NCBI RefSeq assembly: GCF_022201045.2
Contig: NC_068558.1
Coordinates: 42,489,501-42,553,500, forward strand
Direction: 5' to 3'
DNA: 64,000 bases
Origin: Citrus sinensis
Lineage: Eukaryota; Streptophyta; Magnoliopsida; Sapindales; Rutaceae
Shown here: positions 47,343 through 60,800 of the stretch, in pieces
Layout of the letters: the number at the start of each line of letters is the position of its first letter
Numbering within the stretch: position 1 is the first letter of the stretch
The notes under the pieces: model-generated
Seen by the model: only the letters and a program-made list of their open reading frames with translations
Database searches by the model: none
Told to the model about the DNA's origin: nothing
Program-made: the position numbers and the translations under genes

Positions 47343-49038
47343 TGTTGGGGAAAAATTAGGTTTTTAAATTTTTTTTTATAAAACATTTTGAAGATCGCTC
47401 TCATATAATATATAAGAATACGTAATCTAGAAATCATACCTTGAAAGTCCGAGTTGGCTTTCTCTGCTGAAATAATTTAGGCTCCTAGATAACGATCCGC
47501 CACCACCACTCCTTTTAGATCACGATCCGTCACCACCACGCTTGTTAGATCACGAACTGTCACCAATGATCTTCCAGGTTATGACTCAGGTTCGATCTGC
47601 ACTTGACGTGTGGGCGCCTTTATCACTACCAAAACAACTAGCACGAGAAAATTTTTCTCTCAACAGCAGAGAGAAAAATCTTTTTCTCTGATCGGTATAA
47701 AGTGGCTGCTCTTTTTTCTTTAGAGAAAATAAGCATTTTATATCACCATTTAGTGAAAACCCTATGCTCCAAATAATCAAAAAACAAAACCCACGATATT
47801 TGCTTTTTCAATAGGGGACCCACCTTTTAAAATAACATAAGGCCCCTTACACAAAAGTTAATTAAATGGAGCCTCCCACTAGAGAAAATAAGCATTTTAT
47901 ATCACCATTTAGTGAAAACCCTATGCTCCAAATAATCAAAAAACAAAACCCACGATATTTGCATTTTCAATAGGGGGCCCACCTTGTAAAATAACATAAG
48001 GCCCCTTACACAAAAGTTAATTAAATGGAGCCTCCCACTAAATGATATATTTAGGCTTTTGACCCAAATAGTTAGTTATTTTACTTATTAGTCCAGTAGT
48101 AGTGCAGTCAATTAAATGAGCTAACCTGGGGATCATTTGGGAACATACAATAGTGGCTACAATAATTAGGCCTGTAATTAAACTAGCTCAATTATTTAAT
48201 TCCAAATCTACTCTACTAAAAGATTAGAACCGACTTCCATAATTGTATGCTCGAATAATAATTCGTCCCAAGCCACATTGATTTCTTTACTGCACAATTC
48301 TTTGTACCACATCGTTAATTAAATTGATATCTCAACTGTCCAATCAATTTAATAACATCTTATTCTTTGATCCTTACTGGTTTTCTCTAATAATTATTTT
48401 CAACATACTAAATATGTTGACACACTCTGGCCAGAGAATTCTATGATCAAGTGCCGAAAACTCATCAAGAGATATGTTATACAAATTCTATATTGTTAAT
48501 CAATAACTCCAATACTCATAATTGTTCCCACCAAGATACCGGGTAATCTTGACCACAAGGATGTGTCGTGCCCATTGGTAACTCAAATGGAATAGCAATT
48601 ACAATCATGAAATCATAATTAACTCAAGATTAAGATTACAATAAAATCAATGCCTATGAGATTTAATAAGTCTGACAGTTATTACAAAGTTAATTAAATC
48701 TCATATGTGATCCTGTTCAATGTAGTCGTATTACATCAATAAATTCATACATGATTAAGACAAATCATTCAATGAATTTATTACAGTCTATACCTAAATA
48801 AAGTGTCCAACCTTATTTATTAACTGCGAACTAAATTTATTTAATCATAAGATAATTTGTATTTATATCTTCTGTGAATCCACATGGTGATCACATAAAT
48901 ACATATAATATGATTAAATGGACTTTAATAAAAATATTAATGCAATTAAGATATTACTCATTTATTTTATTAATCAGAAAAATTATTTATTACAATTAAA
49001 TAAACACATATACTTTTAAAGAACATATTTTCCCAACA
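47343..49038. mobile_element. Solo LTR of an LTR retrotransposon (1.7 kb)
   Basis: Fossil LTR with TGTTGGGGAAAA at one end and TTTTCCCAACA at the other, flanked by the exact 5-bp target-site duplication ATTAC (47338-47342 and 49039-49043). No gag, pol or second LTR lies inside or beside it, so it reads as a solo LTR. Family is probably Ty1/copia-type but not proven. It holds an internal tandem duplication (listed separately). Age cannot be estimated without a partner LTR; the intact target duplication argues against great age. Confidence 0.8.
47722..48039. repeat. 159-bp tandem duplication inside the solo LTR
   Basis: Unit 47722-47880 (AGAGAAAATAAGCATTTTAT ... GGAGCCTCCCACT) is repeated at 47881-48039 with only about three differences, so the duplication is recent relative to most repeats in this window. 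Confidence 0.9.
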
Positions 49039-49043
49039 ATTAC

Positions 49044-50125
49044 CATCACAGAAATAGCTATAAATTGGTGGTGGCTTCTCTTCATTTCAAGAGATAACAA
49101 CAACTTCACACACAATCACAAAACGATTTTCCTCCCTTGACGTTTTCTGTGTCTATGAGTTAAAGCATTTTGAAAGTTCGCGGGAGGAAATTCGGTCGTG
49201 CGCCTCAATTGTTTCATACATGTTGTATCTTGGGAAACATATATACGCCATCTAATTCTAAAGCATCCAACAATATGTGGCAGATTTATTCTAAGGAAAT
49301 TGTCCGGTATAGGCCTCAGTTTTTATGATATTATATTGTCTATAGTTTATGATTAGTTACTGTGTGCTATAATTTAATTTACTGTTTAGCTCTATTTCAG
49401 TTTTGTTGTACTCGCAATATTGTATATTTTTAATAATAAATAATATAAATTGATTGATATATTTTTAATTTTACTTAATGACAGAAATTGAAAATTTAAT
49501 AGAAGGGGTAAACTAGTCCAAATAAAAATAATCCATCGCTTTCCCCTTAGAATTCCATGACCATGTTTAATCAAAGAATGAATAAATTAATATTTTCTCT
49601 CCACTCTACTTCTTTTCTTTCTCCTCTTCTCTTTTATACTCTTCTCCTCTCCTTTCATTTCTTCAAATGAAACAATCAAATACCACCTAAAATTTAAAAT
49701 ATATCATATATTGACAGTACCACCACTTTCAAATTAAAATATTTTCAAACTTCCCAAATTTTGATTGAACATTCCTACCAACGCAACATGCTATGTTTCT
49801 CTCATGGTCTACACGTCATTACTTTATTTATTTTTTTTATTTTTTCTCCAACTGATGTGGCCAGCAAGCTATCGCTGGAAGTTGACTTTCCTTAGAAGCC
49901 AGCGGCACTGGAGCCATGAATCTTTGTCATTAATAGCCGCTTTCAGGATTAAAAAAAACTGAAGAAATCATTTTCATACGTAAGTTGACAACTTTTTTTT
50001 TTTAATTATTTATTCATTCATTGATTAAAGCTTAAAGCTCAGATCAAGTGGTAGCATTAATTCTCTAAGATCGATCGAGGTCGTCGATCTGTCTACTTTA
50101 CTTCTTTCAGTCGCCTAGCCGGGCC
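49044..50125. other. Intergenic region upstream of the SPX-RING gene
   Basis: AT-rich promoter-side DNA for the gene starting at 50126. No TATA box could be chosen with confidence. CT-rich stretch near 49595-49665. Open frames here are short and unsupported. Confidence 0.4.
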
Positions 50126-52669
50126 ATGAAGTTCTGCAAGAAATATGAAGAGTACATGCAACAAAAAGAGCAGAAACTACCTGAAGTTGCTTGCAAGAAG
50201 CTAAAGAACATATTGAAGAAGTGCGGGCTAGCTTTTCAATCTCAGAAAGACCCTGAATCTAATTCCAGTGCTGATGGAGTTGTTCAAATTAAAATTACCA
50301 GCTGCCACAATCATTGTCCTGGTATGTGTATCTCACAAACATTAATTAACAATCTGATTATGCAATATAATTTGCTGAATCAATAGTATGTGGTTTGATC
50401 TTAATTTATTAGAAATTCACAATCTAATTCATAGTCTATTATCTGTTGAAATTTACTTGATTATTGCTTTAATTTCTTAATGCTCAACACACAAGCTCAT
50501 TCATAATTATATATGATCGCTTATTAATTTTACATCTGTCTTTTTTAATTTTTAATTTCACATACTAGTTAATTTCTTGAGTATCCACTTCCTTGGATTT
50601 TTTTAAAATCTTTCTCGTATATGTTTAAATTAATTCATATCAAATTATCAATGTGCAGTGTGCGATGGAGCCTTCTTCCCTTCGCTTGTGAATGACATGT
50701 CGGCTGTTGTAAGCTACTTCAATGAGCGTGCAAAGGAATTGATTGAGCTTCATCAGGCTGCTGGTTTAAAGAAGTACTTTCTCTGGATTAAAGGAAAAAT
50801 GCAAGGGGGAGGCACCCATGTTTCCAGCTTAATTGAAGAAGGCAAAGAATTAGTTATCTATGCACTAATCAATGCCATTATGATTCAGAAATTACTCAAG
50901 AAATATGATAAAGTTAGTGTTAATTGTTGGTTTATTAATTATATTATAGTTTATTTATTTGTTATAAATCCTCTATTTCTTATTCAATATTGTAATAGAT
51001 CATTTAATTTTGTGGGATATATATTGTAGATTCATCATTGCTGTAAGCAAGGGCCGGCCTTCAAATCACAAGCTCAAAGTATGCAAATTGAAATCCTGCA
51101 GTCACCATGGCTGCGCGAGCTTATGGCACTGCACATCAATTTAAGGGAAACCAATGTCAGTTCAAGCACCACTGAGGCCATTTCATCCGAAGGCTACAGG
51201 CTAACATTTAACGACGACAAAGTATCACTCTCTTGTCAGCTCTTTGATTCCATCAGGCTTGATATTGAGTTGACTTGTCCTGTATGCCTGGTAAGTAATT
51301 GATTAATTAATTCTTTTCTTAAATCCGAGTAAATAGATAACAACAGGGATTTTTTGAAGTAATTGCTGAGCAATAGAAAAAGGTAGGTGCTATATATATC
51401 TCAACCAAACCCATCGTATGTTAAGCTTTTGATTACTGTTAATTGTAATATATATCGGTAGTGTATTTCAATTTAAAACACGAAAAAAAAAAGAAAAGAA
51501 GGGGTAGGGTAGTACCATTGATTGTACAAAGCACTAAACATGTCCTTTTATGTACAGATGCTCTGAAGGAAAAAGAAACGAAAAATTTTAATTTAATGCA
51601 CTTGTGGGTTATGGCCTTTAATATAAACCTATAAGGTGTGCAAAATTTTATTATGGTAACAGGAGACGGTGTTCGATCCGGTTTCTCTGACATGTGGTCA
51701 TATATTGTGCAAAATGTGTGCTTGCTCTGCTGCCTCAGTCTCCATTGTTGATGGACTCAAGCTAGCAGATCCTAGAGAAAAATGCCCTCTATGTCGAAAG
51801 GTAATTTCTCTTTAATTAATATTGCTAGTTTTCTTGAACTAGCTTCTTTGTTCGATTTGTTTAATTTTGAGCTAAATACACTATCAGAGACCATTTTTCA
51901 TGGAAAAATGAAAAAAGTTCTCTGCGGCATTAATTTAGTCATTAACAACTCAAATTTGTAGAAAAAACAAGTGATTAAACTCAATTTTAGGGTATGAGTT
52001 TTGGCCCCCACCAGGCAGTTATTTTATTCCCTATCTTAAAAATTTGGAGTGGGGTAGATATCCCCAAATATGAGTCGGGGTAGATTCTTGAACTATACTA
52101 TAGATTGTAATATATTTGTACACCATATTAATTTTTTTTTTCAAAAACTCTCTCTAAATTGTATTAATTTGATTCCAGGCAGGAGTATACCAAGGAGCTA
52201 TACACTTGACAGAGCTCGGTATTCTGTTAAGTCGAAGGTTTGTTTATATATGCATATCAACTATTTTTAATTGGAGATAAGTACCTACAAAATCGACATG
52301 CAAAATTTATATATAGTAACACTATCTCCAGCATATGATTTTAATTTGCGAGAGAGGTATGTAGGTAAGTGCTTTTTTGCAACAACTCTCCCAATACATA
52401 ATTATTAGAAAGCATAGAGAAGTGTTTATTATAGACTCTTCTTGAACTTAAAAGAAATTTTAGCCAAGGTTTGTAATCTTTTCTTTAATAGGGGTTGCCT
52501 TCAGGCTTCAGTGTTTATGCTGTTTCTCCAAATTTATCTAATTAATGGTTGTTATATAAACAGCTGCCGAGAGTATTGGGAGAAGCGGCTTCAGATCGAA
52601 AGAGTGGAGAGGGTTAAGCAGGCAAAGGAGTATTGGGAGAATCAATGTCGGGCTTTCATGGGAATTTAA
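50126..52669 (+). CDS. SPX-RING E3 ubiquitin ligase (NLA/BAH1-like)
   Basis: Ubiquitin ligase of the NLA/BAH1 family. Family members ubiquitinate PHT1 phosphate transporters (and nitrate transporters) at the plasma membrane and influence salicylate-linked immunity. Six exons: 50126-50321, 50659-50912, 51030-51290, 51663-51800, 52179-52237 and 52564-52669, phases consistent, 337 residues, the usual size for the NLA2/BAH1-like branch. The N-terminal SPX domain starts [13 protein letters not shown], with Lys-rich [14 protein letters not shown] helical middle follows ([20 protein letters not shown]). The RING is at about residues 233-285: [24 protein letters not shown] and CPLCRKAG. The C-terminal helix [20 protein letters not shown] is typical. 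It lies between PCS copies 1 and 2 without being part of their duplication. Confidence 0.93.
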
Positions 52670-54797
52670 ATAGCCAAATTACGTACTTAAAATAGTATTT
52701 GATTATGCTATTAGATTGCATGAAATTCATAATTCATAATTTTAAGTTAAAAATTAAAAATAACCTGGCCATAAATTAATTTATGTCAAGCCATGAAATC
52801 CTTCAGGTTCCCTGTCTCCGTAAGGAAGACTATCATTTTTCCCCCCTCAAAGAAAATAATATCTTAATTATCATTTTTTGCCCCATAGATTTCATATTTT
52901 TCGGTTGTCCTTAGACAACACATAATGTTACAAAATGCCCATTTCACGTCATTGAAAGAGGGATTCCACTTTTTGCTAATAACATTTTGATGTCAAAGTA
53001 CAGGAAGACTTTCCTCATGATGTTAGACCAATTTAATTTTATTATGATGAGAAGGTTATAATTTAGTGGAGTTTTAGTTGTAAATATTTTTGTTTTCACT
53101 TAGTTATCTTTAATGCGAGTAATATAAAAGTAAATATATTAATAATTAATTAATGGAGCTTGTCTATTTTAAATGAAGTGGATGAGGAGAATGGAAGAGT
53201 CATTGCATAATTAAGTAATCAGATTCAATAACTTCACTATACTAACTGAACGGATATCAATATTTTCCTCAATCATCCAAATGAGTAACAAGTCATGTAT
53301 GCTTTAACTTAAAAAAAAAAAAATCATTGTGCGATTAGACAAGAAGAGAAAGGAGATGATCCTGAAGATAATAGCACATAAATACAAGTTTGAGAAGTTA
53401 GAAATATTTTAGCTTTAATACGAAGGTGTACACACTAACAATTTATTATCTACCCGCAAGTTCAAATATTTTGTAACAACTCTAAAACATAAATTATTAT
53501 CTTAGACAACTTTTAAAATATACTTTATTTCATGTTAGAATTTAATAAAACTTTTTACAATATATAAAGAATTATTATTACGTAGAGGTAAGTTACTTAA
53601 AATGGGATTTAAAAAATTTATAACTTATCATAATATAAGCTTAAACTTATTTATAATTGGCCTAAGTTAGCCGAAATTTTTGACAACTACATGAAAATTA
53701 TTCCAATATAGAGTAACAACTATAAAAAGAATTTACAGTATGTTGGTGCTTAGGGTTTTTGACTTTTGAGTTACCTTCCTCCTTGCACATGCATTATGTC
53801 GGTGTGTGCTTCAAATTTTAATTAATCAATGCAAATGTTAAGCTCAAAGCTTTGCTCATTGTGCAAATTCATTATTGTTTCCTCGAAATCGATGGATTAG
53901 TTTTAGGGCCGTGTGCTTAAAAGAAACGAATCACTCCTCCCAAAAAAGGCCAAAGTTAAATTTCTGTGAGGGTCGTATGCATCTTATAAATTACGTAAGG
54001 TAACATAAACCCTTAATTAAGTTCTTAGATCAATTGCTCCTAATCAATCAATGTTCTTGCTGGATATCTTTATATTAAAATATTTGAAAATACGTAACGA
54101 ACTATATTTAAGAGATTAATAATGTGGGCTTGCAGAGAGAAAATATTTAGAACCTTGAGTAATTAATAAAAGATACAATCACAAGTTTTTTTTTATATAA
54201 ATTGATGTATAATAATATAACTAGTGGTGGTGGTAATATTACGTTTCGAATATTTGAAGTATGAATATTTCAAAAATCAGGAAAAAAAAAAAAATTACCC
54301 TATAGAGTCTTTAAGCTTGGAGTTCTAGTTTAACTAAAAATATTATAGCGAATCACACTGCCTCCCTGTAAGGTTAAAAGGAAATTCCACAACTTACCTA
54401 CGCGCATGGCCACTTTTGTGATCTTTCCTCTTTTAGCCGTCACCTTTAGGCTTTGATTGAGACTGAATACCGATTCCCCCTCCTTAAAGAAAGGAGAATA
54501 AATTCTCTTGTTCGTTCAATGGACGAATTAAAGTTCCGTTCTTTGCCAATATATATATATAAAGAGAAAATAATAGTCATGGCATTGAGGGTGGGCGTGG
54601 CATAAATGAGAGTATGCTCTTGATTGTAATCATGATAATGATATAGACAGCACTCACTTAAACACGAGCTCTTAATAAATACATGAGAAAAGATCAATAA
54701 TAACAGTAAAGCCTTAGAGAACTTGAATAAAGTATACCAAACGCCTAAACTAAACTACAAAGCTTCTTCATGGCTAGAAAAGATTAAAAACAGGGCA
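52670..54797. other. Intergenic region before PCS copy 2
   Basis: 3' flank of the SPX-RING gene, AT-rich middle with no gene, then the promoter side of PCS copy 2. A TATA-like run ATATATATATATAAAG lies at about 54549-54564. An in-frame ATG at 54723 precedes the chosen PCS start. No mobile element with clear ends was found. Confidence 0.45.
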
Positions 54798-56994
54798 ATG
54801 GCAGGACTTTATAGAAGAGCTCTTCCCTCTCCGCCGGCAATTGAGTTCGCTTCTCCTCAAGGCAAGGTAATTAGTAAGTTAAAACACCAACCTCGTCCTC
54901 ATTTTCTTTGTTCAATAATTTCTTATTGTTCAATGAATTTGCAGCAACTCTTTACAGAAGCACTCGGAGAAGGGACCATGGAAGGATTTTTCAAGTTGAT
55001 ATCATACTATCAAACTCAGTCAGAGCCTGCGTATTGTGGACTTGCTACTCTTGCTGTGATCTTGAATGCCCTCGCTATTGATCCTGGAAGAACATGGAAA
55101 GGTAATTATAATTAATCTATTAGCCTCCATCTTATACATATATTGTGAAATTGGTTACTTTCGAGCCAATTAAATTAAAGAAAATGATTGGATCTTAATT
55201 TTATTTTTTTTTATTTTTTTTAACACTTAACGACTTGCAGGCCCTTGGAGATGGTTTGATGATACAATGTTAGATTGCTGTAAGCCTTTAAGTAAGATCA
55301 AAGCTGAGGGAATTACATTTGGCAAAGTTGCTTGTTTGGCTTATTGTAATGGAGCCAAAGTCGAAGCTTTTAGGACCAACGAAAGTTCCATTGATGATTT
55401 TCGCAGACATGTCATTTCCTGTGCTTCTTCGGAGGATTGTCATGTCATTTCTTCATATCATAGAGGAGTTTTCAAACAGGTATAACGCTAATTAGCTTGT
55501 TTGCTTGTTTGTGAACTTTTCTGATTACCACTGAAACGATGATAAAAAATTTCGTTTTCTTATTGGATTGCAGACTGGAAGTGGTCACTTTTCACCAATT
55601 GGAGGCTACCATGCAAGAAAGGATTTGGTTCTTACATTGGATGTTGCTCGGTTCAAATATCCTCCCCATTGGGTTCCTCTTACACTTCTTTGGGAGGCCA
55701 TGGACACTATTGACAAAGCAACTGGACATCCTAGAGGGTCTTTCCTATGATAATAGAATTAGGCGAATCTTATTTCATGTAATTAGATACCAAAGGCACT
55801 ATGTTCAACTATAATTTTGTTATTAACTAAGCTTTTAACTCTTATTTCAGGTTCATGATTATATCGAGGTTTCACAAAGCACCATCTGTTCTTTATACTG
55901 TGGTATAACTCTTACTGGCGGTTCTCACTTATAAGCGAAAAATTATTATGGTCTCTGAACTTGTTTTTGTGGGTTCTTTGCAGAGCTGTAGACATGAGGG
56001 TTGGAGCAAGGTTGCCAAGTACTTAACAGAAGATGTTCTACACCGACTGAAAATGAACGACGTAAAAGATGTTGAGAATTTACTCTCTGTTGTATTTAAA
56101 TCAGCACCTGTTGATTTAAAAGAGTTTATCAAGTGGGTTGCAGAGGCTAGGAGACAAGATGATGCCGGTGTTAGCTTAAGTGAAGAAGAGAAAGCAAGGC
56201 TTATCATTAAGGTTTCTATTGTCTTCATAGAATCTGTTAGACAAAAAAATATATATATATTGCAATTGTTTTCTTTATGCCTTGAGTTTGGTATTACAGG
56301 AAGAGGTATTGAAACAGATTCAAGAGACTGAAATATTCGAGCGTATCAACAGATGGCTGGCTTCTGAAATTTCAGTGTGCGAAGGTTATAAACAAACATT
56401 ACCTAAAATAGCAGCTAATGTTCGTTGCCAAGGAGCACAAATGTTAGCTGGACAACTCAGCTCGTTAGATGAAACCTGCTGCAAGGAAACAAATGTAACA
56501 CCTGTAAAAGCCGATGGTGTGAAGCCTGTGACATTGGTTTCGGGAAAAATAACATCTAATGGCGTTGAACAAGGAATTGACATGCTTGTTCCTTCATCTC
56601 AAACGGAGCCAAGAAATATTCTGTGTGATTTCGATCAAAGTAACTGCAAAGGAATGCATCCTTCTACAGCCGATATCTTGACAGTAATTCTATTGGCCCT
56701 GCCACAACATACATGGTCTGGGATTAAAGAAGAGAAGCTACTTACACAACTGAATCGTTGTGTATCAATTGAAAATATCCCTTCTTTGCTTCAACAGGAG
56801 GTATATTTGTTTTCTGCTTAGTTCTTAATCCATTACTGTCTATATATCATAATCAACTTAGGCCAATGCCAATAAACCTGACAGGAAATTGATCTTGGTC
56901 TGAATTTGATTGCGTAATTGTACAGGTCCTGCATTTAAGACGGCAGCTTCATTTCCTTACTATCGATCTCCACGAACCGTCAGCCTCTGGTTAG
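54798..56994 (+). CDS. Phytochelatin synthase copy 2
   Basis: Same enzyme family as copies 1, 3 and 4. Eight exons: 54798-54866, 54945-55101, 55241-55479, 55574-55737, 55851-55902, 55984-56211, 56300-56800 and 56926-56994, total 1479 nt, 492 residues, all phases consistent. Start taken at [20 protein letters not shown], the family-typical N-terminus; an in-frame ATG at 54723 would add 25 residues. Catalytic residues Cys54 ([10 protein letters not shown]), His160 ([12 protein letters not shown]) and Asp178 ([12 protein letters not shown]). The C-terminal half keeps RCQGAQM, ETCCKET and [14 protein letters not shown], likely metal-responsive cysteines. The last exon encodes [20 protein letters not shown] and then Ser-Gly, differing from the canonical RRCQEN end of copy 4. 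It is the only plus-strand copy, convergent with copy 3. Confidence 0.94.
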
Positions 56995-57877
56995 TTTCTT
57001 CTTGGCGGTGTCTTAAGCCAAGTTTTGGCTTTCACAATGTAGGTATAGTATTATTGTTATTAGAACTAAGACGTGCTGAATGAAAAATAATTACAGTCTG
57101 ATAGAAAAGGTATGAAAATTAGTTGGCTGGTCTACTGGGCATAAGGAGTGTGATTTACTCGAAGGAACCGGAGAATAATTTTGAATACAATTCTCAAATA
57201 TAACGGCACTCTCATTGTTCGTTGGCTGCTTGTGGCTACATTACGTCCAACAGATGGCAGCAGTCCCTTGTAACAATGAAGTGAATTTTCTCACATTTCA
57301 ATTGTAAAAATTACTTTCTGATGTATGTTTGATTATGCAGTTAGATAGTCTTGTGACTATAGGTTAGTTTTAAAAATATTTAGTCCAAGTTGTTCTGTTT
57401 CCATTTGATATTTTCTCCATCTATCATGTATCACCGCGCAGCAGTGTGCTCGGATAAAATTATTTAAGTTCGACTCCGATAACAGCAGAATAAGCTAATG
57501 AGTTATGGATTAAGAAAAATGATATGGAATAAGAATTGGAACTTGAGACAAAACAAGCAGGCGAGCTCTAACAAGAAGCGTTACAATCAGAAAAAGTCCA
57601 TACGGTAATTACTTATTCCATTGAAATTCAGATGTCTAAGATAAGAAGCAAGAAACAAACAATATTAATTATTTTGTTTTGTCAAAGGTTGAGTATTCTT
57701 TCAAAAAATAAAAAGTTGAGGATTACAGTTATACTGGAGCTCTTCACTTAATTATATCCATCTCCGTGGTCAAAATACTTTACCATTTGTTTTTATTAAA
57801 ATCTCATGGTTTCTATCACCCCCATGAATGCCAAAGATTGGAATGTTACCTTCATCAAGAAGAAATTAAGGAGAAGG
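56995..57877. other. Shared 3' region of convergent PCS copies 2 and 3
   Basis: An 883-bp gap between the stop codons of copy 2 (plus) and copy 3 (minus). It must hold both 3' UTRs; no open frame or repeat of note. Opposed transcript ends of similar sequence could pair, which makes small-RNA production conceivable (inference). Confidence 0.5.
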
Positions 57878-60800
57878 TCAAAGAGCACTGAGATCGGTCA
57901 TTAGGAAATGGAGCTGCCAGCGCAAATGCTGGACCTGTAATAGCCATGAAAAGTACACTCAGGAATCTTCAAGTATAGTATATTTGACTGAATTAGTAAC
58001 AATGCTGATATTCTAATAAATTATTAAGTTGTCAGCCTAGGCAATCAGAAAACTCAAATGCAGAACAAGTCTGATGAAACTACGAATCAAAAAACCATGC
58101 GCATCAGATAGGGAATGTGGGATTTAAAGCATTGACCAACCAGGTTGCTTTATTCAACTTCTAAATCTGATGTGAACTAATTCAGTAACTCCACCGAACC
58201 CAAATTAACTCTGTTGACCAAAATTTCAAAATCAAAACCGGTTAATACCAATAAACCTGACTGAGTCGATTATTGACTAGCACTAGTATTGGCTAGCACC
58301 AAACTAGTGCTAAGAATGAAAAACTACTTCCCCAAGTACAAAACTTAGTTAGGAAATCTCTCCTTCTGTTGAACACTGAAGATGAGAGAGCTTTTATGCA
58401 ATTTGCTAAACAGTAGCACATTTGGCAGAGAATATAATCTTCCACATTTCAACATAAACTCATGAAGACTGACGTATTGAAGAAAATTCATAGTAATCTT
58501 ACAATTATCACATCTTCCATATAACGTTTCCGTCTCAAAATGTCAGTTGGCTTTATTGCTTTTAATTTTCAATGGTTTTGTCTATTGAAGTCTCATTTGA
58601 CACTGTCTCCTGGTGATTGACCAGTAAGGCGATCCATTTTACAAGTTAGCAATGGGTTAGAATTGAAACGGATAGGTTGGAAAACAAACCTTTACGAAAT
58701 TATAACTTCAGTATAATATTCAACTAAAAGAATGACTATAAACGAAAAAACAAAGACAATCTTTTCCATAGAATATAAAAGAACACTGGAAAAGGAGACG
58801 GAGATCGGATAACTGACAAACAACTAAGGAGAAAAATGTATTACTTCCTGTTGAAGCAGAGAGGGGAGTTTGTCAACTGATGCAAGGTGATTGAATTGCA
58901 TGCGGAGCTCCTCTTCTTTAATGCCAGACCATGTATGTTGTGGCAAGGCCAACAAAAGTACCGTCAGAACGTCTGCCGTAGAAGGATGCATCCCTTTGCA
59001 ATTACTTTGATCAAAATCACACAAATTACTCAGCTCAGTTATAGAGGAAGGAACCAGTGTTTCAATCTCTTTTTCGATGCCATCTGTAGTTACAGTCCCT
59101 GAAACCACTGTCATAGCCTTTTCATCATCGACTTTTAGAAGTGTCACATTGGTTTGCCTACAGCATGTTCCTTCTGATGAACTGAGTTTTCCCATGAAGA
59201 GTTCTGCTCCTTGGCAACAAATATCCGCAGCTAGTTCGGGTAATGTTTCTTTCAAGCCCCAAGAGGTGACACCTTTACAAAGTGAAATTTTAGAAGCTGA
59301 CCACTTGGCCACATACTTGAAAAGTTCAGTTTCTCGTGTTTGTTTCAATACCTCTTCCTGAAATGCCAAACATTGAAACGTCAAGATCAGAATTCTACAT
59401 CAGTTGTTTGTCTATCAAATAAATAATAAATAAATAAGAAATGGAAGAAAATCACTGAAATGACATGAAAATTCACCATTTTCAAGCGGAAAAAAAATAA
59501 AAACAGGTTCATAGGAAAGGGAGAAGGCAAAAGAGAGGGGAGCAGGAATAAGAAAAAAGCTAGAGAAAACCTTCATAACCAGCCTTCCTTTCTCCTCTTC
59601 ACTTAAGATCATACTCCCATCCTCTTGTCTCCGAACCTCTGCAACCCACTTAATGAACTCTTTTAAGTCAGCAGGTGCTGATTTAAATATAACAGATAGT
59701 AAATTCTCAACACTCTTCACATCATCAGATTTTAACCGAAGGGGAACATCTTCAGTTAAGTACTTTGCAACCTTGTTCCAGCCCTCATGTCTACAGCTCT
59801 GCAGACAGACAATAATGATGAGGGAGCAAATTAGAATATCTTCCCATCACAAGCAAGAAAAAGGTACATTCAAGAAAATAGTGGTATCCGTAAATGCCAC
59901 CATGAAAAGCAAACAACTTTTTTCATCGTGTAGCTGATTGATCAACTGTTTTATTTTACCGTCCATTATATTTATTTCAACATCTTACTTACCTTTTGAT
60001 CTCAAGAAACTCCTTTAAGAAAGGTGCATATGCATATACATGAGAATAATTTAATAATGATTCATATCCTCAGGTTCTCTACATAGGCCAAATATGATTA
60101 GCTCTATTTGAACCATGCTTACATGCTACAGTGGCCCATATGGAGGGAAAAGAAAACATGATAAAGAAATTTCCATTCTCAAGTTAGAGAAAACTTCTAA
60201 TAAGAACAGTACCACAGTATAGAGAATGGATGGTGCTTTGGGAATCCTTGAGACAGTCATGAATCTGAAAACAGAATAAAAGCATAATCAAGAATATGTG
60301 TGAGTCAAATATGCATAATACTGTGGTGTCTTTTGAGAAATCAAAAGCTGGAAACCTTATTACAATAGAATAAGTCTATTCGATAGATAACTCACTGAAC
60401 AAATGATACCCTGATACAATAAGGAAAACTCACAGTAGAATAGATTACCCCCTACGATGTCCTGTTGCATTATCAATAGTATCCATGGCCTCCCAAAGTA
60501 GTGTAAGAGGAACCCAATGGGGTGGATATTTGAAACGAGCAACATCCAAAATAAGAACCATGTCCTTTCCAGCATGATAGCCTCCGATCGGTGAAAAATG
60601 ACCAGTTCCAGTCTGCAATCAGACAAGACAGTGAATTTTTCAAATGACTCTTAGTATATTTAAGTAGAAGAAACTTTTGTATCTTCAGTATTGAGATCAA
60701 GAAATATCACAAATAATCAGATTGCGAATTATAACACACAGAACAACTACACGAGGCCAATAGGAATAAGCTATAAATTTGAATTACACCTGCTTAAAAA

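Noticed and set aside
60360-60700. Minus-strand frames of 75-88 codons near PCS copy 3 exon 4
   Set aside because: Out-of-frame readings of the exon that encodes the catalytic His and Asp in the correct frame.
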